Source: Astragalus membranaceus (taxonomy: Eukaryota > Streptophyta > Magnoliopsida > Fabales > Fabaceae). Taken from it: 64,000 nucleotides of DNA. Numbering within the stretch: position 1 is the stretch's first letter; every line of letters starts with the position of its first letter. Of this stretch, positions 47,801-59,122 are shown piece by piece. Made by a program: the position numbers and the translations under genes. Under the pieces are notes generated by a model. It worked only from the letters and a program-made list of their open reading frames with translations. It did not search any database and was not told the DNA's origin. The stretch lies in the NCBI GenBank assembly GCA_039519185.1, contig CM076848.1:189602003-189666002 (forward strand). Reading direction: 5' to 3'.

Positions 47801-50413
47801 CTTATCATACCGTATCTCTTATAATAGCTTACAAATATAGGTTTTTACGGAAAGAATTGGTAGTATTTATTACTTGTATAATAACGTTATTAGTTTTTCA
47901 GTATCGTTTATTTTTTTTTTGTTACATTAGTATTGTTTATTAATTTTTACTTTTGTTTATTTTCAAAACAATTATCTTAATTTACTACTTTTAATAATTC
48001 ATGTTTTGTCTTCTCATTTGCCTCTAGAATCACACTTTATTTATGTTTTCACGAATTTATCTTTTCGATCAAACTGGTTGTTGATAAACAAACTTTGCGT
48101 AATTGAACTATTACATTTTTTTGAACCACAACGTACACCAAAACACCTTGCATAGCGTATCATTTTACGTATTTTGTTAAGAAAGTTAATTTTTCTCAAC
48201 TATGCGAAAATAAACTACTTAACATCTCATTTTACGTATTTTGTTACAAAATTAATTTTTCTAAGCAAACTAAAGAACGAACATCATGTATTTGAACACC
48301 ATTTTTTTCCAAACTTTGAAGTTCCCCAAAACGCACTGTTTAATATCACACTTTACATATTTCGTCACGATAAAATGAAAATTATAGTTGTGTCATTTAT
48401 TCAAATATACCATTAAAAAGGAAATTATAGACCACTTAGAATTAATTTATTTAAATTAGTTATTTATTTTAGTTAATTAAAGCAGACTCCATTAAAAAAT
48501 TTTATCGGTAACAGACTCCATTAAATGACATTACAACGGAAATTTTATAATACTGGACCAATAGTTCAATTTCCAAACTCTTAACATTCTTCGGTCTTCA
48601 AGTTTCAATTGTAAAATGTTGTCAAAAAAAGTTTCAATTGTAAAAAGCACTTGGAGCAAAATAAAAAATTAAAAAGCTCTCTAGATCCTTCAGAACTCTT
48701 CTTATTCTTCACACTCACTTTCTCTCATTTCATATCTCCCATTTTTTAGTTTCCATTTCACGACATTCTTTCTTCTCACCTCCTTGTTCTCACCCAAGCA
48801 TAATTTCTCCTCCTCACCGGCCATTGCCTCCCACCGTCCCAAGTCCCAACTCACCGTCCTTGTCTCCTCATTTCTAATCAATTCCATCTCATCTTATTTC
48901 AACACCCCCACTGTGTTTCCTTTCCCATTCCTCCTCACCAGAGGCGTCTCCAACAACTCAGATCGTTCCTCACGGCAGATCTGACATTTAACCACATCCA
49001 AAGATCTTTGCATGCATCGATCGTTCGTCACAAAAATCATCTCGATCGTTCCTCTTCTCTCTTTTCCACTCAGATCTGTAACATTATAGTTTTTTTTTTA
49101 AGTTTTTGTTCTATCAGTTTTGGTCTCAAAATTGTTATTTTTGATAGTATCTTTGAAAGATTATGAGTCCATTTTTAATTTTTGTTTTATCAAATTTAGT
49201 TGTTTTGGTATTCTATTTTTACCAGTTGTTTCGTGGGGGTTCTCAGTTGTGGATCTCTATTGGAGGTGCTGTCATCTTCTTGCTCAAGGTCTCAACTTTT
49301 CTCTTGTTTCTCTCAAGCTCTTATTTGATTCGCTCAGATGACAAAGACAATAGCAGAGATCCGTGAAAGGGAACGTTAATTAAACTTTTTTGTTGTATGA
49401 ATCCCGAGTGGTTAATTTTTATTTTTTTTGAAAGATTATCAGTTCATATTCAGATTTTTTTGTTGTATTGTATTTGAATAACTTATGTAACAATTATTTT
49501 GGTGATTTTATTTTTATCTATTGTTTCTCGCATTTATTCTGCAGTTTAGTTATATTTTTTGTTGTTCCACACTTCTGTTTAAATTTTGATTGTTCTCTCT
49601 TCTTCTATATTTTCTCTTTTCTATACTTTGTTGAAAGGAAGGAAGGGCGTGGGGGCTGGTTTTTGCTGGATTTATATTAAACATTAAGAAGGGTATTGGA
49701 AGTATATACTATGAAGAAAACACAGACAGAATTGAGAAGAATTAAATAAAATAGTTGAAATGAAGAAGCCAAAAAAAAGTCAAATATAGTAGGCGTGAAA
49801 GTGGGCCAATGGAAGGAAGTGATTGTGTGCGGTAAAAGGGAAGGTTGGCGCGAATAACCGACTGCAGCACAACTGCAGGACGGTATTCGCAGTATATATG
49901 AGATAAATTCAATAAATTGTAAGGCAGAGATAAATAAATAAATAAACCACTCACAACACAATGGCAAATTTGGGCCTTTTGTGTTTCTGACTTTTGGCTG
50001 GGTTGTTCGACAAAAAACAACAGGTGATACTTCATACAACCCCCTCCCCTACTCAAGAGACACCCTCAAGCCCCCAATATCCTCAAAATGCCCCTCTTCT
50101 ATTTCTAAACTCTCCTCTCCTCTCACACTCCCCTTTCCACCCTAAACCCAATTTCTCCAATTCTCCATATCAATCCCTCTCTTCCTCTCCTCCATTTCAC
50201 TTCCCATTTCCTTTCTTGTTTTTTTCTTTTAAATTAAATAAAAAAAAGTGTCATCTCTTGTTAGACAAAAAATTAATTGTTCATTTTATTTTCTTTTATT
50301 TTATGCATATATATTCATTCATTTTGATCTTTTTTTAAAAGAAACGTCTATTTTAATACTTGTAATTTTCTTTTTTAGTTGTATTATTTTGGGTTTGGGT
50401 TTGGGTTTGGGTT
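47801..50413. other. Intergenic region, no supported gene
   Basis: 47,801-48,660 is AT-rich, with a loose ~60-bp repetition around 'catcattttacgtattttgtta' (48,157, 48,225). 48,670-49,080 is pyrimidine-rich ('cactcactttctctcattt', 'cctcctcaccggccattgcc') and resembles a plant 5' leader, followed by T-rich sequence that could be intronic, but I find no coding exon on either strand. 49,700-50,240 is similar, with C/T-rich tracts. Short frames here lack homology that I recognise. It ends in four copies of TTTGGG at 50,390, too few and too degenerate to be telomeric. Confidence 0.5.
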
Positions 50414-51395
50414 CACTACAAGAAAATTGACCAATAGTAATAGTAAATTTACATGGGTAAAGGGTCGAAAAACGTAGGTATAGGCCGTAAAACCTATACC
50501 GACGCACGTTCATTACCGTGGTGGATTTCGGCCTAGGACCGCGAATTTTTGCTGTCACTATAGCCTACAGCGACAGTTTCTTTAGTCGTTGGAAAAACCC
50601 TGGTGTTATACCTACAGTTACATTTCCATTGGTATTGGTCTTATCAACACCTATTATTTTTGCTATACCCACGCCTATATTCTGTTGGAATAAGTCTTAA
50701 AATCAGCTATTAGTTTTGTTATACCCACAGCTGAACCTCCATCACTATAGATTTAGTAAAAAAGAAAATTTTCCTGTGTCTACAATTTTTATATTAATAA
50801 CACTTATGATTATTTTATATTTTTTATTAAATATTAAACCAATTAAAAACTAAATATAAAACAAAAATAAAGTCAAACTCTACTCATATTGAAAATTAAC
50901 ATAAGTCTTACAAACATATCAAATTACAAAATAGTTAAAAATGTCAATATAAGAGTACCATATTGGCATTTAAAAAGCTTATAATAATACCAAAATTACA
51001 AAAAACGAATTCCATTCACTTAAACTTCTAAGCCTACTCCCTCAACAGAAAATTAGCTTCTAGTCTTCATTAGTGTCATTATCTTCACCATTGTCTGGAC
51101 TTTGAGAATTCATTTCGCCCGGGACACTAGAAGCATCAGTAGCCTGTTAAAAAAAAATATAACTCATATATTCAACTTCAATTTTTTCTTACATCATTCA
51201 TAGAAACTCTAGGAGTAACAGATAATATACCTGTCTTGTAGCCTGCAAAATGTCATTCACATCTTCTCCAGAAAACTGATTTTCAATCAATGTCATAACA
51301 TTTAGTAAAATGTTCTCCGTGTACTTAACTCTATTGTGTAACTCTTGATTTTCAAACAAAACAACCTTTTTCGACTTTTTAGCTTTAGGAATCTT
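50414..51395 (-). mobile_element. One end of a second CACTA element, truncated
   Basis: Begins CACTACAAGAAAATTGACC after 'gggtttgggtt', the classic plant CACTA terminus and different from the element at 38975. Subterminal sequence carries paired motifs such as 'ggtataggccgtaaaacc', 'ctatacc' and 'cagcgacag'. The interior holds the last exons of a TnpA-like gene, then is cut at about 51,395 by the LTR segment. No opposite CACTA end was found in the window. Confidence 0.8.
51060..51395 (-). pseudogene. C-terminal exons of a TnpA-like CACTA protein, truncated
   Basis: Penultimate exon about 51395-51231, reading IPKAKKSKKVVLFENQELHN then a Leu-rich, probably coiled segment to LQATRQ; donor GTATAT. 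Last exon 51143-51060, reading ATDASSVPGEMNSQSPDN and a short acidic tail to the stop. The frame matches across the intron. Position next to the terminus and minus orientation match the intact element's TnpA-like gene. Upstream exons were removed by the LTR junction. Confidence 0.65.
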
Positions 51396-51404
51396 TTAAA
51401 AAAA

Positions 51405-51425
51405 GGGTCCCCAGTGAAGTCGCCA
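51405..51425 (-). other. Primer binding site of the Ogre/Tat-like element
   Basis: Minus strand, two bases after the LTR end: TGGCGACTTCACTGGGG and onward. Its complement ends in ...GTCGCCA, the expected 3' CCA of a tRNA. A PBS of TGGCGAC type (arginine tRNA) is my recollection for Ogre/Tat elements. It sets the element's orientation and shows this LTR is the 5' one. Confidence 0.7.
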
Positions 51426-51427
51426 GC

Positions 51428-54400
51428 TGTTGCACCCCGAAAAATTCGGTTTGGGTTTCTCAATGTACAACGTGGAAAAATTTTGAAGCCACCACCAATA
51501 TTTTAATTTTAAGACCAAAACATTGAAAAAAGGTCTTTTGAACAAGGCGGATGGTCTTTTGAAAACTAGAGATATCGGTTCGGGGATCGATTACGTGCGA
51601 GGAAGGTGTTAGCACCGCGCACGTCCTTTCTACCGAAAGGGAACCTCTAATTAAATGTGTGGTTTTAACGTTTGATTTGAAAAATATCTAGATTTGCCTA
51701 TTTATTTGAAGAATGAATGGGAAAACTTAATAAAAATTTTATTTTATTTTTGGCGAGAAAAGGGAAAAAAAAAAAGGGATTTTAGAAAAAGTGCTTGACG
51801 GGACATGGCCCGCTCCTACGTATCTCCCGGTGCGATGGAGAATTCAAAGCTACGTAGTTCTTGGTTCTTTTGAAAATAATTGTTTGAAAACTTATTGTGA
51901 AAATGATTTTTATTTGTTATGCTTGACGGGATGTGACCCGCTCCTACGTATCCCAAATGGGAATCAAAGCGACGTAGTTCTAAGTTCTTTTTCTGAAAGG
52001 TTTTTGTTTTTTATCTTTTTGGTGAGTTTTCGCAATAGGACGAGCATTAGCGAGTGATTAAACTAACAAAGGCTATGGGTAATCACTGCTAAATACTCAA
52101 AAAGAGTTGTTACCTCTAGTCAGACGAACAAAGGCTCTGATTGACTATTAGTAACAACTTGCTTTTATTATATTTTCGAAAAGGTTTTCGAAGTAGGACG
52201 AGCATTAGCGAATGATTAAACTAACAAAGGTTAAGGGTAATCATCGCTAAGTACTCATGTGAAATTGAAGAGCGTTCATAGAGATCAAACTAACAAAGGT
52301 TATGGGTGACCTCCACTACTTACTTATTTTTGTTTATTGAGAATGCTTTGAAAATTAATTGGTTTGGAAAAGAGTTTTTAGAAAATAAATAAATCATTTT
52401 CAATTGAATTCTATGTCCAAAACCAAATGCAAAATGAATGAATGAAGTTCAAACATATTCAACTAATCAAGCAATCATGAACATGTTGATCATCAACTAA
52501 GATTAAGCATGCCAATATAATCAAGAGATTTAATTGTCAAAGATGCAAGACAAAGTTCTCAAAACAATTGTGCTTGTGTGTGAAGGGGAATTGCTACACA
52601 AGTTGGAAGCAATTTCGAGAGGGGCACATATGCCTCTATGCTACACTTGTTGGTAGTCTTATAAGGGCACATGATTGTGTAAAAGGGTTTGTGCACAATT
52701 AAGTCAAGACATTCAAATGGCATCAAGAACGAAGGAATACAATTGATCATAGGCATAGAGTATTCTAGGTTAGGTGAATGAACATGTGAGCAATGATGCA
52801 TGATTAGGCAAGCATGTGAATGCATGAGCATACAAGAATGAATGCATGAGCATACAAGAATGAATGCATAGAACTTTATTTATGAATGGATGGCATACAA
52901 GGATGCATAAGAGGATGCAAGAGATATAAGCATATGATGATGCATGAGAGTGTCACATAAACTAAGTATGAATGAAGATGCATGAATGTGAAAATGTTTT
53001 GGGTATTTTTGCAAGTTGATAAGTTGTAAAACTTTAAGTAAGAAATTAGTGAAAAGTAAAGTGAAAATGCATGAGGTAAATGGTAATTATTTAATGAGAT
53101 GGTAAAGTAAAAATGCATGAAGTGAATGGTAATTATTTAATGAGATGGTAAAGTAAAAATGCATGAAGTAAATGGGAAGTGGTAAAATCTTTTTATGTTT
53201 TAGTAAAAAGTTAATGAATGGTAAAGTAAAAAGTAAGTGAGTGGTTAAAAATAAAAAAAACACATTGATACAATTGCATTCATTTATACAAGATCAAACA
53301 ACTATTTCAAGCACAAAAATAGGCACAATTATTTCATGTCAAGATTCACAATCAACATGTAGAACAAAGTACATGACTAAACCCTAAATTATCATGCCAT
53401 GTTACAAGATAATTATCAAGCAAAACATGCATCTATTCTTCACATAAATTAAAGGAAAGAAAAAGGCAACAACAACCCTAAATCTATAAGCTCAAAACCG
53501 AAGCCTCATACACCAAAAATCAAGCCCAAAATTCAACTTACAATTCATGACATGAACAAGAAAATGCAAGGGAAATTAATCAAGCACAAGAACAACTCCT
53601 TCAAGGCCAATGACCCATCTCAAACACCCAAAGCTCCCTAAGTCTTTGTCAAAATGTTTGAAATGGATCCTCAAAGCAACAACAACAAGCAATCAAGAAG
53701 GAGTTGGGAGTAGAAGAGAGATTATGCAAGAAAAACTAAATATGGGATGCAAAGTTTCAAGGCTTACCTCAAAATCACAAAGAAATGAAGAAGGAGATGA
53801 TATGAACACAAAGATTGCTAGCTCTTGGCAATTTGATGATGCAACCTTGAAGAGAATGGAAGGAGTGATGATGATCTAACAAGAAATGAAGGATTTGATG
53901 GTTGATTTTTGAAGAAAAATGGATGAGGGAGAAGGGGGTAGTTTCGCAAGGAGAGAGGAGAAGGGGGAAGCTTTGGTGTGCTAGGGTTTTGTGTAGGAGA
54001 ATGAGAAGCCAAAAAAAAAAGGATCCATAGGTGTGGGAATGAGGGGGGTATTTATAGGATGAAACTAGGTCTAAGAGTAATTTAGTCTTTGTGCTTTTAA
54101 TGTGCTCTAGGATTGAGTCTCAATTTTGAATCAAGGGTTGAGATTAATCCTCACATGGATTAAGGGTATTGAAGAAGCACAAAATGAAGAGTATGGGAGA
54201 GAGGGGGCGAAAATGAAGAAGGAAAAAAAAGGAAAAAGAAAAATGAATTTTCTTATTTTGGAAGAGATATTTTATGTGAGGTAGGGTTAAGGGCCTTTTA
54301 GGGAAGAATTGTTACCAAAGAGGGAACTTTGGGTTTTCTTATGAAGGGGTTAGTGTAAGTGGGTGGAGTATTTTACCAAAGAGGGTATAATGGAAGAGTG

Positions 54401-55015
54401 TGGAAGAAATTGGAGAGAGAGAGAGATTCGAAACTGAGGGGATAAGGAGGAAAAAAAAACTTGTTTTTTGGTCTTTTTGTCTTATTTGAAGACACTTCCT
54501 TATTTTGAGTTTGAATTTTGGTCATGGGAAATAATGGGAATACAACTATTGAAAATGTGTCACATATTTTTTTTTGGGCACCATAAAATATTCCTTCTAG
54601 TCACCCATGACAATAAAAATTGTCACTTAAAAATTGAGGAATATTTAATGGTCTCTTTTTTTATTTTTCTATGCACTAAAAATGGAAAAATACATTTTTA
54701 ATTATTTTTGACTAGGGTTTTCTTTCTAAAAATTGTACAAAAATTATCCTTGATAGAATAAAAATGTACTTTTTGTGGATGTGCATTTTTTTGCGAGAAA
54801 ATCATCTTTTTGCGAAAAATGACCAAAATGCCATTTTTGACCCTAAAACCCTAATTTGTCCAAAAGTACATTCCAACTCCAAAAATGATTTTAGGAACTT
54901 TGAAATGACTTCTATAACCCTAAATGCAATGCATGATGCTCTTTTCTCTTATTTATTTATTTTTTGGGGAAAATTAGGGTTTTGACCTAAGCCGGACAAA
55001 ATTGGGGTATGACAA
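51428..55015 (-). mobile_element. 5' LTR of an Ogre/Tat-like Ty3/gypsy retrotransposon, 3.59 kb
   Basis: Minus-strand start TGTCATACCCCAATTTTG and end GGGGTGCAACA; the termini form a short inverted repeat (TGTCATACCCC / TGTTGCACCCC). LTR contents include two copies of 'ctcctacgtatc...acgtagttct' (51,812 and 51,931), two of 'aggacgagcattagcga' (52,036 and 52,196), and tandem 'gcatgagcatacaagaatga' runs (52,820-52,866). The internal region stops right after the primer binding site and abuts the CACTA fragment, so the coding body and 3' LTR are lost. Short frames within it are not genes. The very long LTR and PBS type point to the Ogre/Tat lineage. Confidence 0.75.
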
Positions 55016-55285
55016 TGCCAAATAAACATAAAACATTCATTGTTGATGCTATTAATTAAGATGTGCATTAAATGCCTTTTCCCGTGGAATGCTCTTAGAT
55101 ATCTAGGATTTTGAACTTTGAGCATCATTTTCTTTGTATTATTAATAGATTTTATAATATTCATATACTAGTGTGTATGACCTCTGCGATGCACGAATAT
55201 ACATTATCCTATGAAACTGTTCTATGGGACATTAAAAATTAAAAATCGGAATATCAAAGGGTTCGATCATATGGGGGATACGTTG
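55016..55285. mobile_element. Degenerate Helitron-type 3' end on the minus strand
   Basis: On the minus strand the hairpin-like TTCGTGCATCGCAGAGG (compare CCCGTGC...GCACGGG at 36.1 and 38.3 kb) is followed after 9-11 bases by CTAG at 55171-55168 and then T. The stem has lost several pairs. The body would run rightward, and the solo LTR at 55286 would be inserted in it. No 5' end identified. Confidence 0.45.
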
Positions 55286-57704
55286 TGTAACATCCCTAGT
55301 TTCGTTAATTTCGGTTTACAAAATTAACTCACAATTTATTATTCGATTAAATGATAAATCGAGTCTCGAATATGGCTATGTCGCGAAAGTAATATTTAAT
55401 TGCTCAATCATATGAATTACATGCAATTTTATCGGAATTGTGTGAATTATTGTGGGTATTAGAGCACAAGGGTAAAATCGTCATTTTGCCTCATGTTGAA
55501 GATGTCTTACTCGATAAAATAATGGATCGAGTCCTAAGCATGCCAGGATTACGGAAATGCTATTTAAATTGCTAAGTTATATAGATTGTTGAGTGCTTGA
55601 TGGATTAGAATGAATTTAAGTGAGAATTAGTGAGCAATGGGTAGTATGGTCTTTTTGCCTCATTTTAAACTTCAGCTCATTAGAACTGAAACACAACACA
55701 CACTGGTTCATTTGTTGACAAACAGAATTTGAGATAGAGAGAGAGAAGGAGAAGGCGAGAGAGAGAGTGGAGAAGAAGGAAGAAGAGCAATCACCAAAGC
55801 TTCATGCATGTAAAAGATTTTATCATCAACCTTCTTCATTTTTCTTCCTCTATTCAATGATAGTAATTTCATAACCTACATTCATTTCCTTCCCCATTCA
55901 CCATTGTTGAAGCTTCAAGTTCAAGTGGAGAGGAAGGTGGAGTGTTGAAACACTTAAGACTTGCATGTGGTTCTATGAAGCTCAATATTCAGTTTAGTAG
56001 CATAACTTCAAGTTACATTGCTGTTGGGGTCGATTTGGGCAGTAGGAGAGGGTATTGGAGTTGTTAGTGAGTGAAGTGGTGTCAAATTCGTAGAGATGAG
56101 GTCTTGATGAAGGACAAGAATTGCTGGAAATTCGGCAGCAAACTCAGATTGAGCAGCCTCTAGTAATTTCGATATTTCTCTCACCACAGACATCATTTGA
56201 AGGTGGTTTTTATTTCATTAGAAACTAGACATGAAATCCTTCAGTTTAAGCACAAGAACCACTTAATTTGACTGCGTATTGTGGGAGAAAAATGATTTAC
56301 AAGTTTCACTTGTGTAACAGTAGTGATTTTGAATCAGTCACTGTTTTAGCGACAACTCCCTGAATACTCATCATATCAGTGTGGGACTTGAACCATATGA
56401 AAGTAGACAAAATTATCTACACAGATGCTGCCAAACCGATCTTTGGAGTTAGTTGACGCGTTCTAGAAGTTGGGATTAGATCGGAGTAAAAAGGGGATTA
56501 CATTGTTGATTTGAGATGCATTTGGGGAAGCTTTAGTAGCTGGACACGTTTGGAGATTCATTCGGGATCGATTTGATGTTCATGAAAGTGAGAAATTCAA
56601 GATGAGGAAAAGTTCGAGTAGACGAGTCGGTGTCGAATTCCATTCGTTTGTGGTCGTTTGTGATTTTCATCACAAGAGGTGAGTTCTATACTCGCTTAGG
56701 GATGTTTTCGATACTGAGTTGCATGTTTTCTGAATAGAATAATATTGAGTCTCGTTTTCATAAAATTTCGTGCAAACGTAATTGCGAAAATGTGCATTTT
56801 TGATGTTCTGCATATGATGATTGCTTGATGAATGATTGATGAATTGTTGATTGTTTGGACTGGATAAATTTCTGTTATCAAAGGTTGATGAGTTAGGTAT
56901 CGATTGGAATGAAGTTTGGACAGAAACGGAGTCGAAAACTGCACGAAATGGCATCTCTGCAAGTCTGTGTGACAGGCACGGACCGTGCGCCCTCAGCGCA
57001 CGGGTCGTGCGTTGCCTTCTGTCACTGGCTTGCAAAATGTTCATTTCGCGCACGGACCGTGCGCCTTTAAGCACGGGTCGTGCGTATGCTTCTGTCAAAA
57101 TTTTCAAAATGTGTCCAAAGCTTTCCTAATTGATTCCAAACTCATCCTAATCCCTTCCCCTACTTTATGCAACGTTAAAGGAACCGTAATTCGTGAAAAA
57201 CACGTAGGTATGATTGAGGTTAATATTATGTCATGATAAGTGGACTATGTGTCCCATGAGGTTGAGGTAAGTTTTATGCTATGGTAATTGGATTATGTGT
57301 CCCATGAGGTTGAGGTTAAAGAATGTAAGGTAATGATGATAAGATATTGATTGTAATTGAAACGATTATGTTGAATGTGATTGTTTATGAGACGGCCCAA
57401 CGCGGGTGTTTATATATAATTATATAAATTGAGGTTATGTTATGTTTATGAGACGGCCCAATGCGGGTGAAATTATATTTATTTATATAATTTGAAGTTT
57501 AGGGTGACGACCCTAATCTTGAAGTTAGCGTACTAGGGGAGGGGAAGTCATGAGCCCTATGAACCTAGGCCCCTTTGAGGTTTGCCCGCAGTTTATGGTA
57601 AGCGGATTGGGTTCACCGGGAATAGAAAATGGTTCTCGATGATATGCTAAATAAAGTAAAAGAGAACTGCACGTAGTTATCTTATTGGACTACGGACAAT
57701 ATGA

Positions 57705-57776
<72 letters not shown>

Positions 57777-58295
57777 TATGTTATTGAGGTTTCACGTAGT
57801 CGCTTAGTAGGGCTACGAGTTAATGATGCATAATAAACTGCTAGAGTTTTAGTAAGGGGTCTCGATAGAACTCATTGAGATAATGTTTATCTCACCCTTT
57901 ATTATTGTGGTTTTTACAAAGAAACAGGAGAAAGCAAAGGCGAAGAAGCATGGTTAGCCGAGGTGACTCATGGAGTTATCAGAGAAATCAGTTTTAAGAT
58001 TATGCTTATTTCCTTTTGTTGTCTTTGTATTATCGATTGTATAACTATTACTAGCTAACAGTTGTAAATCGTTTCCGCTACTTATGTTTTGGATATTGAA
58101 CACCAGGTTGCATAAGTTTTAAGTCATGAGACTTAAGTACTGTATGATAAGTTTAATGATGTTCATGGAACCATTTGATAATTATTTATCGAAGTTTTTA
58201 GTTGTGTTCAATATTCAATAACAGGAAGTTAGTCTTATGTATGTCAAGTGGTACATTTTGGTATTTCTACAAGCTAGAAATACTGGGGCGTTACA
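55286..58295. mobile_element. Solo LTR of a Ty3/gypsy-type retrotransposon, 3.01 kb
   Basis: Termini TGTAACATCCC and GGGGCGTTACA (TG...CA, 6-bp inverted repeat TGTAAC/GTTACA). Flanking pentamers CGTTG and CGTAC match at three of five positions, so the target duplication is imperfect or mutated. No second LTR or coding body, so recombination between LTRs probably removed the interior. It contains purine-rich sequence at 55,730-55,790, two copies of a GC-rich palindromic motif (56,975-57,084), two 'gagacggccca' repeats (57,390 and 57,450) and a (TA)n tract. Orientation not determined. Confidence 0.75.
57704..57774. repeat. (TA)n microsatellite in the solo LTR
   Basis: About 35 TA repeats, pure. 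Independent of the tracts at 1-6 kb, because the flanks differ. Confidence 0.95.
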
Positions 58296-59122
58296 CGTAC
58301 TTTCGACGGGTTTGAATACATATTTCAATGAGTGGAGTATGACTCAATAGATTTGGGTCCAACTTACTTATTAAAAGATGCATGTTCGCAAAGGTTAAAA
58401 TTCTATAAAAGGACTCTCAATAGATAAAATTACATAAATATTTATTCAATGTGTGGGTAAATAGAGTGCTTACATCATATTAGTAAATATTTTAATTAAG
58501 AGGGAACCTATAACTGCATTAAAAGAATTAGTAATTACATGTGATGGATGGATATACACTAACTTTTTTATTGATTAAATTAGTAAATGAATGTTTTGTG
58601 TGGATATAATATGTGGAAGTTTGTTGTTTTTATATATTCACACATTCCATTAAGTTAAACATTTTAACTAAATAAAAAGTTCTAAATAGTGACAAATTAG
58701 CATTGAGAAGTGTTTTTTTCAAGGTGACAATAATCTAAACCAAACATAAATAAATAAATAAATACAACTTCCGTACAGTAAACTTTCTAGTATATTTGTA
58801 TTCTCTACACTGTCTAAAACTAATAGAATATATCGTCCATGCAAAACTACAAATTTTGTCACTTATTTACTGTGAAAAATGAGGAAAAAAACGTTTATCA
58901 AAGAACCTATACTATATTTTTATTTTTTATTTATAAACCAAAGTGAAATTTGTTCTATCCCATATCCCCGTGTACTCTAAGTATGCTCTATAGCAATTCG
59001 CTGACTTGAATTGTGTACTCCTTCGCCTCAAGTGTGTGATTGTGTGTGCTTGCACGATATCTGACATTTAAAGGAAATAATATCCTATGGTGTCAAGGAC
59101 TCCTGTCGCTGAAACTGATTAT
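58296..59122. other. Intergenic, 3' side of the Sec14-like gene
   Basis: AT-rich; no repeat or gene recognised. The part next to 59122 should contain the gene's 3' untranslated region and polyadenylation site. The part near 58,300 continues the sequence interrupted by the solo LTR. Confidence 0.5.

Noticed and set aside
50390..50413. GGGTTT repeats as a telomere-like tract
   Set aside because: Only about four units, and TTTGGG rather than the plant TTTAGGG.
56670..57107. Minus-strand 145-codon frame in the solo LTR
   Set aside because: No recognised domain, and it spans the GC-rich palindromes of the LTR; solo LTRs do not normally encode proteins.
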